DNA of 37,249 nt from Pseudoroseomonas ludipueritiae (GCF_014490445.1 NZ_JACTUZ010000030.1:1-37249), one strand, 5' to 3'; shown: positions 1 to 8,272, counted from the first letter of the stretch. Numbers and translations are program-made. The notes: a model not told the origin generated them from the letters alone.

Positions 1-283
1 CTGTTCCTCTCGTGAACACAGCCCAGCGGCAGGTTCTTCGAGGTCTCCAGGTGTAGCAGTAGGCCTTAATGGCTCCCTCCAGCCTGGTACATAGACGGCA
101 CGCTGCAGAACAATCCACAGCACCGGTCGACGGCGCCATCGAGACGGATACCCACCACTTGCCCGATGCCCATCTCACTATCACTAATTGATAGGAGGCC
201 TACGGAGCCATTTCTAATGTCCAACCACCTCACGCATGGGCCACAAACGAAATCCAGCACCGTCCAATACCTAGATTTCCCGA

Positions 284-315
284 CAAAAATGTTAGCTTAT
301 AAGCTAACATTTTTG
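284..315. repeat. 32-bp perfect palindrome
   Basis: The left arm, from 284, is C followed by AAAAATGTTAGCTTA. The right arm from 300 is its exact reverse complement, with no spacer and no mismatch; pairing stops at 283/316. A symmetric AT-rich sequence like this suits a dimeric DNA-binding protein (operator or partition/iteron-type site) or a cruciform. As a transcript it would fold into a perfect hairpin with a U-rich end, so a terminator is also possible. It lies 8 bases from a consensus DnaA box. Confidence 0.85.
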
Positions 316-323
316 GTAACGAC

Positions 324-332
324 TGTGGATAA
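324..332 (-). other. Consensus DnaA box
   Basis: The plus strand reads TGTGGATAA, the exact reverse complement of the consensus DnaA box TTATCCACA. The flanks are AT-rich (GGATAATTAATGAAAATAG follows). I noticed no second perfect copy in the window. A single 9-mer can occur by chance; its value comes from lying next to the palindrome and upstream of a possible Rep-like gene. Confidence 0.5.
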
Positions 333-568
333 TTAATGAAAATAGCTCTTCCTCTAAGAAAATTCTTGCACGGCAAAACACATATACATAAGTAACGTCG
401 CTGTGAGCCATTCGGCCTACGCAGGTAACAACGCGCTCATCGGCCGCCAAGGAGCAGGCGCATTTCAGCGAGGAGTTCATCGAACCTGGGCTTCCATCAG
501 GGAAGCCTATCCCGTCACCGCGTCCCAACCGCCGCCTTGGAAAGGGCACTTGGACGCATGGAGTAGAA

Positions 569-1171
569 ATGATGTCCATCAATGTGAATGCTGCCGCAGT
601 TGCACTCGTGAAGGCGGTTAGGAAGCTCCCTCCTGATTACACCAGCCCCGAGGCAAGGGGACCTATCGCTATCATCGCCACGATGAAGCACAATCATCAT
701 ATCCGCGTCTTTGCACGCTACGGGCATATGCCCTCTGGATTTAGGTGCTCTCGGTATATTCGGCCGTCGTCCAAAGCCGGACAGAAGCTTATTGAAAAGC
801 TGCTGGCCAGGGACATGCAATGCGCTGAGCGTCTGATGCAGGATTTTATCAAGAACCGGTCGCTCATGTTCTACGGCAGGCTGATTAAGACAATTCCGGC
901 TGATGAGATTGACCAGGACCCGGCGCTGTACACGCTTTATGATGCCCAAGATGAAGAAGAGACGGTCACGCAGGATATGGAGCCGACCGTTGAAGATGCA
1001 GAAGTTTTCAATTCGCTGATGGAAGCCGCTCAGCATACTCAGCAGGCTCAGCGCATCGTGCAGACCATTCATGAGTTGCAGCAGCACCTCGACAAGCTTC
1101 AGATTGGCCTTGATGAGATGGAGCGCAGCCTGCTCGACTACCTCGTTCAGTTGAGACACACCGGCGAGTGA
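569..1171 (+). CDS. Hypothetical protein, 200 aa, C-terminal coiled coil
   Basis: I do not recognise this family. The start is supported by GGAG five bases before a tandem ATG ATG. The N-terminal half (about 1-100) is basic and contains a GPIAIIATMKHNHHIRVFARYG stretch that looks like beta structure in a soluble domain. The middle (about 115-135) is acidic. Residues about 140-195 are rich in Glu, Gln and Leu with heptad spacing (for example LQQHLDKLQIGLDEMERSLL), suggesting a coiled coil and self-association. There is no signal peptide or membrane segment. It lies on the same strand as the 464-aa gene downstream, separated by 200 bases that contain a two-tier hairpin. Base composition is lower in GC than the genes beyond 7.3 kb, in line with transferred DNA. 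A structural or DNA-binding role on the element is possible but unproven. Confidence 0.6.
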   Translation: MMSINVNAAAVALVKAVRKLPPDYTSPEARGPIAIIATMKHNHHIRVFARYGHMPSGFRCSRYIRPSSKAGQKLIEKLLARDMQCAERLMQDFIKNRSLMFYGRLIKTIPADEIDQDPALYTLYDAQDEEETVTQDMEPTVEDAEVFNSLMEAAQHTQQAQRIVQTIHELQQHLDKLQIGLDEMERSLLDYLVQLRHTGE

Positions 1172-1248
1172 GCAACACAATCTGGCATCTGCGCTGCTGT
1201 GTCGATTTTCGTTGTCTCTTTCGGCTCTGAGACCTCATCATAAATGAA

Positions 1249-1294
1249 ATCAGCCGCCGAACAGGGTTTGCAGACCCAATGACCGGCGGCTGAT
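1249..1294. repeat. Two-tier stem-loop between two accessory genes
   Basis: The outer stem is an 11-bp perfect pair, ATCAGCCGCCG (1249-1259) with CGGCGGCTGAT (1284-1294). Inside it sits a second small hairpin, GGGT (1264-1267) pairing with ACCC (1274-1277). It starts 77 bases after the stop of the 200-aa gene and ends 77 bases before the ATG of the 464-aa gene. It could be a terminator, a leader RNA structure, or a single-strand origin/nick-site fold for the Rep-like protein. There is no U-run after the right arm. Confidence 0.6.
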
Positions 1295-1371
1295 AACAAG
1301 AATAACAATGGGTCCATGATTATGCTGCTGCCAGCACAAGCCAAGGGATTCTGCAATCTAGAACTCTAGAG

Positions 1372-2766
1372 ATGAGTTCGGATTTCGAGAACCCCCTCCC
1401 CTTCCAGCCCTTTGCCGGAGCAGGTGTTTATCGTTCAGGCGATGCTGTCGCACGTGAGCACAGTAGACGACTGCATGATGAACGTCTGCTTGAGCGGCTG
1501 GAGCGCCTCGGAATTGATGGCCGGGCATCGGGCCGGTCGACTGTCACAGCCGTGGACCTCGCGACGGAAGGCGCCATTGCTGGAGCCACACGCCCCGAGG
1601 TGAGACGATGGGGAATCTTCCAACAGAACAGGCACCGCCAACGTATCGACGCGCAAGCACGCATTCGGTCTTGGCTGTCATCGCAACATCCCGATGACCG
1701 AAAGGACCGGCGGGTCATCCAACTGATGTTGCGGTTGAAGCATGGTAACCCCGCACCTGTCGCCGAACTGGCATTGAGGCACTTCAGCTTCACTAGAATC
1801 CTGAACGACGCGCTTCGATACAGCCGCCGGCGGCATGGCTCATCTGTGGTGCCGTTGAGCTACGGCATCCATCATCGAGCATTGCAAGGCGGAGCATTCA
1901 TTGACATCCACGCCCACATCTCAGTCGATGTTGGTCGAGGAGCTGACCTCGATTGGCTACACACATATCTCAGTCGCCACTTTCAGGCCTTCATATCGCC
2001 CTGCCAGTTCAACCTTGATGACGGTCATGAGGAAGCCGAGGCCGCGTATGAGCTTGAAATGTTCAATGCCCACCGCTTCTCCGACGAGCATCTGAGGACC
2101 TACGTCTCCCAGCATCACATCGAGCATCGCCTTCATAGACATCAAGTACTCGGGCCGCTCCGCGAGCATGTGTCAGAACTTCAACGCAGTGGTCTTCGGC
2201 CCATCCTGGTCGAGCGTGGTGACGGCAAAGCGGCTGAAAAGATTGCTCTCAAGTACCGCCCTACCATTCCCCGCCTGACCCGGCAGGCGTCTGCACCTCA
2301 GTGGCAGGCTGGGCCATGCCTGCTGACGGCTCGCCTAACCTGGGTCGGCAATCAACTCCGGCCAGCCCTTATCATCCGCAACTGGAACGGGGATTGGGCT
2401 TCCCTGACGCAGCGGTATGACGTGGAGGCCCTGGTGGCTGCCGCCCGCAGTGCGCTCGGCTCCCAGCCAACTCTGCCACCTATATTGGCCACGACGGTTA
2501 ATCAGGAACAATCGAAGAACATTATTGCCGGGCAGAACCCCTGTGGGCAGAAGGAACCACCTGCGGCCCCAAGGAAGGACATGGTGCAGGGTGACGCAGC
2601 ACCAACGGAAGCCCTTCCTTCCCCAAGTGAGGAGACTAGCGGTGGTCCAGAAACCCTTCAGGCACGGATGATAACCCACCAAGCGCCGGCCGTCCGCACC
2701 TTCGGACAGCGTCGAAGTACCTTCCGGCCTGAATTGTGCGGGTCCTGCGCTCCTCGCCTACATTGA
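1372..2766 (+). CDS. Hypothetical protein, possible HUH/Rep-like, 464 aa
   Basis: I cannot assign this protein with certainty. Residues 176-184 read FIDIHAHIS, a hydrophobic strand ending in His180-x-His182, similar in form to the metal-binding histidine pair of HUH nucleases (rolling-circle Rep, relaxases). About 60 residues on is LRTYVSQHH (241-249), which resembles the catalytic Tyr motif YxxK but with Gln in place of Lys. The N-terminal 150 residues are Arg-rich. The last about 85 residues are low-complexity Pro/Ser/Ala/Gln and probably disordered. There is no signal peptide or membrane segment. The ATG has only a weak AGAG upstream, so an internal start is possible. The gene ends 20 bases from the convergent hipA gene. 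A replication or mobilisation role would fit the origin-like signals upstream, but this is inference; a protein of unrelated function is equally possible. Confidence 0.55.
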   Translation: MSSDFENPLPFQPFAGAGVYRSGDAVAREHSRRLHDERLLERLERLGIDGRASGRSTVTAVDLATEGAIAGATRPEVRRWGIFQQNRHRQRIDAQARIRSWLSSQHPDDRKDRRVIQLMLRLKHGNPAPVAELALRHFSFTRILNDALRYSRRRHGSSVVPLSYGIHHRALQGGAFIDIHAHISVDVGRGADLDWLHTYLSRHFQAFISPCQFNLDDGHEEAEAAYELEMFNAHRFSDEHLRTYVSQHHIEHRLHRHQVLGPLREHVSELQRSGLRPILVERGDGKAAEKIALKYRPTIPRLTRQASAPQWQAGPCLLTARLTWVGNQLRPALIIRNWNGDWASLTQRYDVEALVAAARSALGSQPTLPPILATTVNQEQSKNIIAGQNPCGQKEPPAAPRKDMVQGDAAPTEALPSPSEETSGGPETLQARMITHQAPAVRTFGQRRSTFRPELCGSCAPRLH

Positions 2767-2786
2767 AAGCAATGCAACGTTAGCAG

Positions 2787-4103
2787 TCAGGCATACTGCC
2801 TGGACAAATGCGCGCATCGTTCAGCAATCATATCAACCAGTTTGGGCAGTACTGGTGTTCTGAGGCCGTCACTTGCACAACGGTCGGCGACAAGCTTCGC
2901 GGCATCGGGAGCTTTGACGATAAGGTCCCGCAGAATCGCCAGAGTAGCATCAGGATTTATTTCGCAGGCGATAGATTCAGCCACCCAATGGCGCAGCATA
3001 ATCCTTTGAGCCAGATACGTCCCGTCAATTGACATCGCGAGCTTCGTCTTCCGGGGATTATCTTGATAAGGCAGATAGCTGTTTAAGTCGTAAAGAGGCG
3101 CCAGCCGAATGAACGGCGGCCGCCCAGGACCAATGACGACCGAGTAGTTCTTCGCATGGGCATCTGTACCGAGGATGACGAAATTAAATGCGACCGCCCG
3201 GATAAGGCGGACCAAGTCTTCCTCGGGACCCACCGAGTAGGCCCGAATGACGGCGCAAACGTCCCGGAGCCCGGGACCACCTTCGCGCTGGTACTTGAAG
3301 CTCGGCCTAACCGACAGCGCCTGACACATATCCTCTTGATGGATGCGAACGACATTCCCGGTTTTGAGCCGGACGCGGTCATATCGTTCGACGACAATGG
3401 CTTGATTGCCGGCAAACTGCATAACTTTCGACACAGCAGCCGGGCTGTCGAGTTCACGGGAGAGTTGTAGGCTGAAGTGCTCGTTCTCCACTTGGCCAAG
3501 AAGGCCATCCATGGGGGGCTTCAGGATATGGGTAGTCGGGATAGACCCCGTCGGTATGCCCCATCGATTGCCATTCTCATCGTAATGAAGAGCGGTTTTG
3601 GATTGCGCTCCGCCCAGGCTGAACTGGCCCGCGTCGTTTGGCCGACGGCCAATGCTGCCGCGCTCCTCCCGGAGTCCGGCGAGCAGGGCACCAACTTCTT
3701 CCTCCGAAAGCCACTCAATTTTGCCGGTCGTGAGGGTCGCTTTGCCTGGGCCCGTGTCGATGAACCGAACCGCGCCTGCACATTCCTGTCCGATGATGGA
3801 GAGCAAGGCGATTGGGTTGCTAGGCGAGACATGGTGCTCGCGAGCAATCCGGTCCAGAACGATTGGGTTCTCGGGCAAGAGCCCCCAAAGGAACGGGCCT
3901 ACCTTGTCTTCACCATATATCTCATCGCTGACCGGCATCGATAGGGAGACCGGAACCGCTCTATCTGAGGCAGCATAACTCGGCGCATACTGGTACCCAG
4001 CACGTCCATGCTCATCCTGAAACACCTCTCCTACATAGGTGTCGTAAAGGTAGACAGAGAGTTGCCGGAGCCTTCTACCAGCGCCTGTGACAGGCGCCTT
4101 CAC
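2787..4103 (-). CDS. hipA: HipA-family serine/threonine kinase toxin
   Basis: This is a type II toxin of the HipA kinase family, whose best-known member phosphorylates glutamyl-tRNA synthetase and causes growth arrest; the target here is unknown. The length (438 aa) matches E. coli HipA (about 440). The N-subdomain is at about 15-115. FSLGGAQSKTAL (161-172) corresponds to the phosphorylatable Ser/P-loop region, with Ser162 equivalent to the regulatory serine. LGTDAHAKNYS (311-321) holds the catalytic Asp314, and APLYDLNSYLPY (335-346) the metal-binding Asp339. All key residues are present, so the kinase looks intact. It starts at GTG (4103), overlapping the antitoxin stop by four bases (GTGA), which implies translational coupling. 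Antitoxin-first order is the usual hipBA arrangement. Neighbours and composition place it on an accessory element, where it could stabilise the element. Confidence 0.93.
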   Translation of the reverse strand: MKAPVTGAGRRLRQLSVYLYDTYVGEVFQDEHGRAGYQYAPSYAASDRAVPVSLSMPVSDEIYGEDKVGPFLWGLLPENPIVLDRIAREHHVSPSNPIALLSIIGQECAGAVRFIDTGPGKATLTTGKIEWLSEEEVGALLAGLREERGSIGRRPNDAGQFSLGGAQSKTALHYDENGNRWGIPTGSIPTTHILKPPMDGLLGQVENEHFSLQLSRELDSPAAVSKVMQFAGNQAIVVERYDRVRLKTGNVVRIHQEDMCQALSVRPSFKYQREGGPGLRDVCAVIRAYSVGPEEDLVRLIRAVAFNFVILGTDAHAKNYSVVIGPGRPPFIRLAPLYDLNSYLPYQDNPRKTKLAMSIDGTYLAQRIMLRHWVAESIACEINPDATLAILRDLIVKAPDAAKLVADRCASDGLRTPVLPKLVDMIAERCAHLSRQYA

Positions 4104-4588
4104 TTGAGTCGCCAGCGCTTGAAGGCGTCCTTCACCAACTCCGCGCTCTGCTCAAGCGCGCGGTCCGTATCCTTTGTAGCGGCACGACGGAAGCGGATGG
4201 CTGGTGCATCGCTCTTCTCTCTCTTGATAGTGTAGACTTCTCCCGCCTTGACGCTGCGCGTGCTCGACGGACGAACGCGGAACGTCCCAACAGCCTGGGC
4301 ACCCTCCCCCTTGAGCTTGTTCGCTGCCAGCAGAATGCTGGGACGAGTACGCTTGCGGACTACGACATCGGCCTTCGCGTCCCCGCTGCCCAGGTCGATG
4401 GAGACCCCGAGGACGGTCAGGAGGCGCATAACTTGGCCGATTTCGGCCGTAGCCTTGCCATTTTCGACTTCGGACAACCACTTCTGTGAGGCAGGAACCA
4501 TCTTAGCAAGTTCATCCTGCGTGAGCCCTTGATGCTTCCGCTGGCCACGGATGAAGCTCCCAAGTTCATCGGGGGTAGAGACTCTCAC
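4100..4588 (-). CDS. hipB: HipB-like XRE antitoxin with C-terminal extension
   Basis: This is the cognate antitoxin and autorepressor of the HipA-like toxin. A Cro/C1-type helix-turn-helix is visible at about 8-62: an RGQRKHQGLTQDELAK helix pair, then SQKWLSEVENGKA as the recognition helix, then the IGQVMRLLTVLGVSIDL helix. I chose the GTG at 4588 because GGAG (minus strand, 4601-4598) lies nine bases upstream. A TTG at 4597 directly abuts the GGAG and is too close. The protein is 162 aa, almost twice E. coli HipB (88 aa). The extra roughly 90 residues are basic, with beta-like and then helical character (ending AELVKDAFKRWRLK), and may add a toxin-binding or protease-sensitive region. Two operator-like repeats lie just upstream. 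Confidence 0.88.
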   Translation of the reverse strand: MRVSTPDELGSFIRGQRKHQGLTQDELAKMVPASQKWLSEVENGKATAEIGQVMRLLTVLGVSIDLGSGDAKADVVVRKRTRPSILLAANKLKGEGAQAVGTFRVRPSSTRSVKAGEVYTIKREKSDAPAIRFRRAATKDTDRALEQSAELVKDAFKRWRLK

Positions 4589-4601
4589 CTTAAGCAACTC
4601 C

Positions 4602-4643
4602 TATAGCCGTTCGGCCATAACGTCCTATAACCGGAAGGCCTTA
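4602..4643. promoter_or_regulatory. Twin operator-like repeats upstream of hipBA
   Basis: Two 18-base sites, TATAGCCGTTCGGCCATA (4602-4619) and TATAACCGGAAGGCCTTA (4626-4643), match at 13 of 18 positions. They begin 24 bases apart, just over two helical turns. The first is a near palindrome (7 of 9 pairs). Both fit TATARCCG-N3-GGCC-N-TA, reminiscent of the paired TATCC-N8-GGATA operators of E. coli HipB. The first site abuts the hipB ribosome binding site, so bound HipB would block transcription of hipBA, consistent with autoregulation. Confidence 0.65.
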
Positions 4644-4934
4644 AAGTTGCACTCCTGATTCGGTCATTGGGCCACCGCAGTCCTAGCCGCAGCGTCCAGG
4701 CATATTGAGGCCTCAACCATCTGAAAGGCTGATGAGGAGAGCTTCTCTCGTCCACCGAATCAGCTGAAATTGCGCTGCGGCTTGAATGAGATTGTCCCTC
4801 GACATGGTGCAGAGAGTGTCCTATCTGGGGATTAGCTGCACGAAGAAGATTGAGTATTTACAGTGGCTTGTCTGCTCACGATTCCGTGACTTAGTGTCCA
4901 GGTTCCCCAGCCATCTTTTCCTAAGAGATTGTAG

Positions 4935-6375
4935 TTGTTGGAAGAGGTGGCCCGGCTTTTGGTCGGAAGCCGCACTTGCCTTCAACTGTCCCACATCACC
5001 CGCAAAAGCGGTATTTACCGGCTATCGACGGCGCCTTCCCCGGCAGGCTGGGTTGGAGGTCGCGTCAGCCTCCGCACGCGCCATTTCCGTGAGGCGGAGT
5101 TTCTGGCGGGAGTGATGGATCGTGCGTTCGATGGTGCCCTGGCGCGGACAAGGGCAGCAGTGACAGCGGGCAGTGGCGACCTCATCGCCATCCTCCAGGC
5201 CTACTGAAGGAGAGCCTGGAGAAGCACCTCACCACCTCCATTGGCCCATCCGGTGCGCTCCCTGTGGGACTGCGGCCCCTTGGCATGTTGGAGATGGAGG
5301 CGGCGGACACCCGCGACGCCTTCTTCTCGCAACGACCGGCACTTCAGCCAGGAGGTAGATGACCTCCTAGAGCGGCATGGGCTGCCCATCGACTTCCGCG
5401 ACAGCCTGAGGATCGGGGTCATGGAGGCCTAGCTCCAGGTCATCTAGGAGACCATCCGGAGGGGCAAGGGAGAGGCCCCGCTGGTGTTCCCGCCGGAGAC
5501 ACCCACGCCTGCCGCTGCCCCACCGCAGCCCTCCGGCAACGCAGCGCCCGCCTCCCCTGCCCCTCAGCCCACCCCTTCCGCACTCCTCGCAAGCAGCCTG
5601 GTGGAGCCGTACTTCCGCCACCGGCTAGAGCATGACGGGCTGTCTCACCACGACATGAGGCAGGAACGGCGCACCCGTCGTCGCTCTATGGAGGTGCGTG
5701 GCGACCGCCCGGTGGACCGCTTTGGGCGCGGCGACATGACCCACTTCATGGACACCATGCGGGGCCTACGGACCAACTACGGGAAGTCCCCCAAGGATGC
5801 GGATATCATTGCACAGGCTGACGCGGCGGGCGTGGAGAGGATCGCCAAGCAGACTGTGAAGCGCCATCTCTCCGCACTTACTGTGTTCTTCCGCTACACC
5901 GTGGATCAGGGGCACCTGACGAACAACCAGCGGGAGGAGCTTGCAGGAGGACATCGCCTCAAGGCTTCCCGAAAGATCAAGGCGCAGCGCGACGCATGGA
6001 CCTTGCAGGAGCTGACGGCCCTGTTCGCCTCACCCGCCTGGACCAGATGCCTCAGCGCCCACTTCCGCAGCAATTTAGGCCCGAACATCATCCGCGAATT
6101 GAAGTACTGGCTCCCCCTCCTGGCCCTCTTTCACGGAAAGGCCTCTGGGCCAGGCGCCAACTCGCCTTTGCGCCCCTGCGAAAGGCAGTGCCCTACAGCA
6201 TCGGCACAGCCCAAAAGGCCTTTGTGACGGGCCACCACCAGGGCTGGGAATCCTCAAGGACCGGCACTGCCGCTCCCACTCCGCCACTCCCCTCCAGAGA
6301 CGGTTCGCCGAGAACCCCTACAATGATGATTGACGCTTCCGAGAGGCGCATCTTCAGAGCGCAACCCAGGAAATG
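4935..6375 (+). pseudogene. Tyrosine recombinase (phage-type integrase), degenerate
   Basis: This is the remnant of a site-specific recombinase. The first part (to 5204) has THITRKSGIYRL-like and GRVSLRTRHFREAEF stretches typical of the N-terminal domain of long alphaproteobacterial integrases (I recall it as DUF6538). The same frame then hits TGA at 5205. A different frame continues from about 5201 (LLKESLEKHLTTSIGPSGAL), and the first frame resumes near 5330 (DRHFSQEVDDLLERHGLPID) until two TAG codons at 5430 and 5448. From 5484 to 6227 a core-binding (SAM-like) domain is readable (TVKRHLSALTVFFRYTVDQG). The catalytic domain breaks down right after IRELKYWLPLLALF, where the first catalytic Arg is normally found. 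No intact R-H-R-Y set could be assembled, so it cannot be an active integrase. It marks a former integrative element. Confidence 0.8.
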
Positions 6376-7276
6376 CACCTGAGTTCTTTCTTCAGACGCA
6401 AGGATATTGCATTATGTGAAAATACGTCGTGGACGCGGTCGGTGTAGCGGGCAATCGGCTTGGCCCTTGGCTCACTGGCACGGAAGCGAAGCCTCGCTCT
6501 CTTCAACCCTTTGCATGGCTGTGTGCCCGATGAACACCGACCTGCCACTGGCTAACTCGTTTATCGCCGGCCGTGAGGAGCGGATGGCTCCTCTCGAACA
6601 CAGTCTCGCCGCAGCCACCGGCATCACCACTGGTGTCGCCATCTCAGCCGTGTTCTGGGTGGCCGTCATCTACGCAGTCCGAGCGGCAATAAACTGACGC
6701 TGGCGGCAGCCTGAGTAGCTGTGGTCGCGCCTGCCACAAGCCGCGTCTAGGATCATCTCAGTTGTAGTGGACGATGGCTCATGCAGAGCCGTTGACGCCT
6801 GCGCCACGGTGTCCCGCAGAGACCCCACATGAGGGGTCCGGACACCAATTCGGCTTAGCAATTACAGGCGCTTAGGCGAGCACGTGCTGCGGCTTCAGGT
6901 TCTCCAGCCACTTCCGCTCAAACAATAAAAGCATGCAGGCTTCGCCGGATCTCCCCAGGCGAGGTCTCTTCCGCGTTCAACTTACCCATGAATTCTCTGG
7001 ATCACCGGCGAAGGCTCAGCCTGTTGCTGCCGTCCGCCCGGCACGCTGGGCACGCGGAGGCGGAATTATCTAAAGCCTCCCTTAAGCAGCGGTTCCCCCA
7101 CTTCACAGCGGGGTCGTGGAAAGCCGATATCACTTTCCGCTGGCGAAGCAGCGCAGAAGCGCCAGCTTCCGCAGCAGCAACGCCGGAATCCACGATTGGG
7201 CTGAGCCTGTTAACCTGGCGGCACCGCGGCCAGCCATGTCAGCTCGCCCCCTTGTCCCAACAGCTGGTCAGGGTCT
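6376..7276. other. Non-coding remnant region between integrase relic and catabolic operon
   Basis: About 900 bases without a supportable gene, apart from a possible 55-aa peptide at 6530-6697. On the minus strand near 6880-6930 a short frame ends FERKWLENLKPQHVLA then stop. It looks like the tail of a once-real gene, but no upstream body is readable. The region probably contains the right boundary of the accessory element; base composition rises to the host level by about 7.3 kb. No tRNA or direct-repeat attachment site was recognised. Confidence 0.5.
6530..6697 (+). CDS. Possible small single-span membrane protein, 55 aa
   Basis: This short frame begins MNTDLPLANSFIAGREERM and ends in a hydrophobic span, GVAISAVFWVAVIYAVRAAI, with a polar N-terminal half. 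That is the shape of a small membrane peptide. No clear ribosome binding site precedes the ATG, and an upstream in-frame start at 6407 gives an unconvincing extension. It lies in a decayed region, so chance is a serious alternative. No function can be proposed. Confidence 0.25.
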   Translation: MNTDLPLANSFIAGREERMAPLEHSLAAATGITTGVAISAVFWVAVIYAVRAAIN

Positions 7277-8245
7277 TCAGCCTGCCTGGATGCCGGCGGC
7301 CTGGATGAGCCGCCCCCACTTCTCAATCTCTTCTCCAACAAAGCTGCGGAAAGCGTCAGCAGCCAGCAGTCCCGGGCTGGCGCCCAGCATTGCCAGCCGC
7401 TCACGCAAGCCAGGGTCCTTCAGCGCTTCGTCCAACGCTGTGGCCAGCCGTGCAGCGATGGCCGGCGGGGTGCCGGCGGGCGCAAACAGGCCATGCCATT
7501 CCAGGCTCTCGTAACCCGGCAGCGTCTGCGCCACGGCCGGCACGCCCGGCAGGCGGGCCACCGCCCCCTGCCCTGTATGAGCAATGACGCGGAGGCCTTC
7601 CTGCCTGTGCAGCGGAATGGCGGAGGTGGCGGTGGAGACGATCATGCCGATGCGCCCGGCGCGCAGGTCGTTCTGGGCCGCCGGGGTATCGCGGTAGGGC
7701 ACATGGATAATCTCGGTGCCCGCCGTGCGGTTGAACAGTTCCAGCGCCAGATGCTGGGAGGAGCCCGTGCCGGTGCTGGCGCAGGTGATCTCGCCCGGCT
7801 TCGCCTTGGCCAGCGCGATCAGTTCCGGAACCGTGGTGGCCGGGCAGGCCGGCCCCAGCAGCAGCACGTTGGGAACCGTGACGATGCGCGCCACCGGCAG
7901 GAAGTCGCGGCGGGCATCGTAGGGCAGGCGCGGCATCAATGCCGGATTGATGGCGAAGCCGCTGGCATCGTCCAGCAGCGTGTAGCCATCGGGCTTGGAC
8001 TGGGCGACGGCATTGGCGCCGATGGTGCCGCCGGCGCCGGCGCGGTTCTCCACCACCACCGGCTGACCCAGGCCTTCCGCGACGCGCGCGAAGACCAGTC
8101 GCGCCACCGTGTCCACCGCGCCGCCGGCGCCGTAGGAAACCACCAGCCGCACCGGCCGCGCCGGGTAAGCCTCCTGCGCCGCCAGGGGCAGCGGCAGCAG
8201 CCCGGCCACCAGCGTGGCGAACCCTCGCCTGGATACTGTGGTCAT
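7277..8245 (-). CDS. Bug-family (tripartite tricarboxylate) substrate-binding protein
   Basis: This is a periplasmic receptor of the Bug/TctC family, which binds carboxylates or related small acids. Length is 322 aa, usual for the family. The N-terminus has a Tat-like or Sec signal (SRRGFATLVAGLLPLPLAAQ, to about 24), followed by the hallmark YPARPVRLVVSYGAGGAVDT (27-46), in which the glycine loop contacts the ligand carboxylate. Later stretches such as GTGSSQHLALELF and IIHVPYRDTPAAQNDL are also characteristic. It is the last gene of the minus-strand operon, 27 bases after the CoA-transferase gene. No TctA/TctB membrane genes are present, so it is an orphan receptor, as is common in Acetobacteraceae and Burkholderiales. 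Ligand unknown; probably the acid fed to the operon's enzymes. Confidence 0.93.
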   Translation of the reverse strand: MTTVSRRGFATLVAGLLPLPLAAQEAYPARPVRLVVSYGAGGAVDTVARLVFARVAEGLGQPVVVENRAGAGGTIGANAVAQSKPDGYTLLDDASGFAINPALMPRLPYDARRDFLPVARIVTVPNVLLLGPACPATTVPELIALAKAKPGEITCASTGTGSSQHLALELFNRTAGTEIIHVPYRDTPAAQNDLRAGRIGMIVSTATSAIPLHRQEGLRVIAHTGQGAVARLPGVPAVAQTLPGYESLEWHGLFAPAGTPPAIAARLATALDEALKDPGLRERLAMLGASPGLLAADAFRSFVGEEIEKWGRLIQAAGIQAG

Positions 8246-8272
8246 TCCTTGGTTCCTCCCGGTCTTGATGCC

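Larger units (their letters stand above)
1..568. other. Gene-poor left edge with origin-like signals
   Basis: No convincing protein gene is visible here. Short open frames exist on both strands, but none has a good ribosome binding site or a recognisable product. Composition is visibly more AT-rich than the window from about 7.3 kb onward, especially 270-400. The stretch holds a 32-bp perfect palindrome (284-315) and a consensus DnaA box (324-332), described separately. Confidence 0.6.

Noticed and set aside
2-102. Open frame from the left edge ending TAG at 100-102, possible gene tail
   Set aside because: Only 33 codons, Ser/Gly-rich, no recognisable family; cannot be told from chance.
1249-1294. 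Integron attC-like site
   Set aside because: Although it folds, the conserved R/Y core ends (GTTRRRY and RYYYAAC) are not present at the arms.
6870-6990. Minus-strand fragment ending FERKWLENLKPQHVLA
   Set aside because: It looks protein-like, but no continuous body or start can be read; too short to name.
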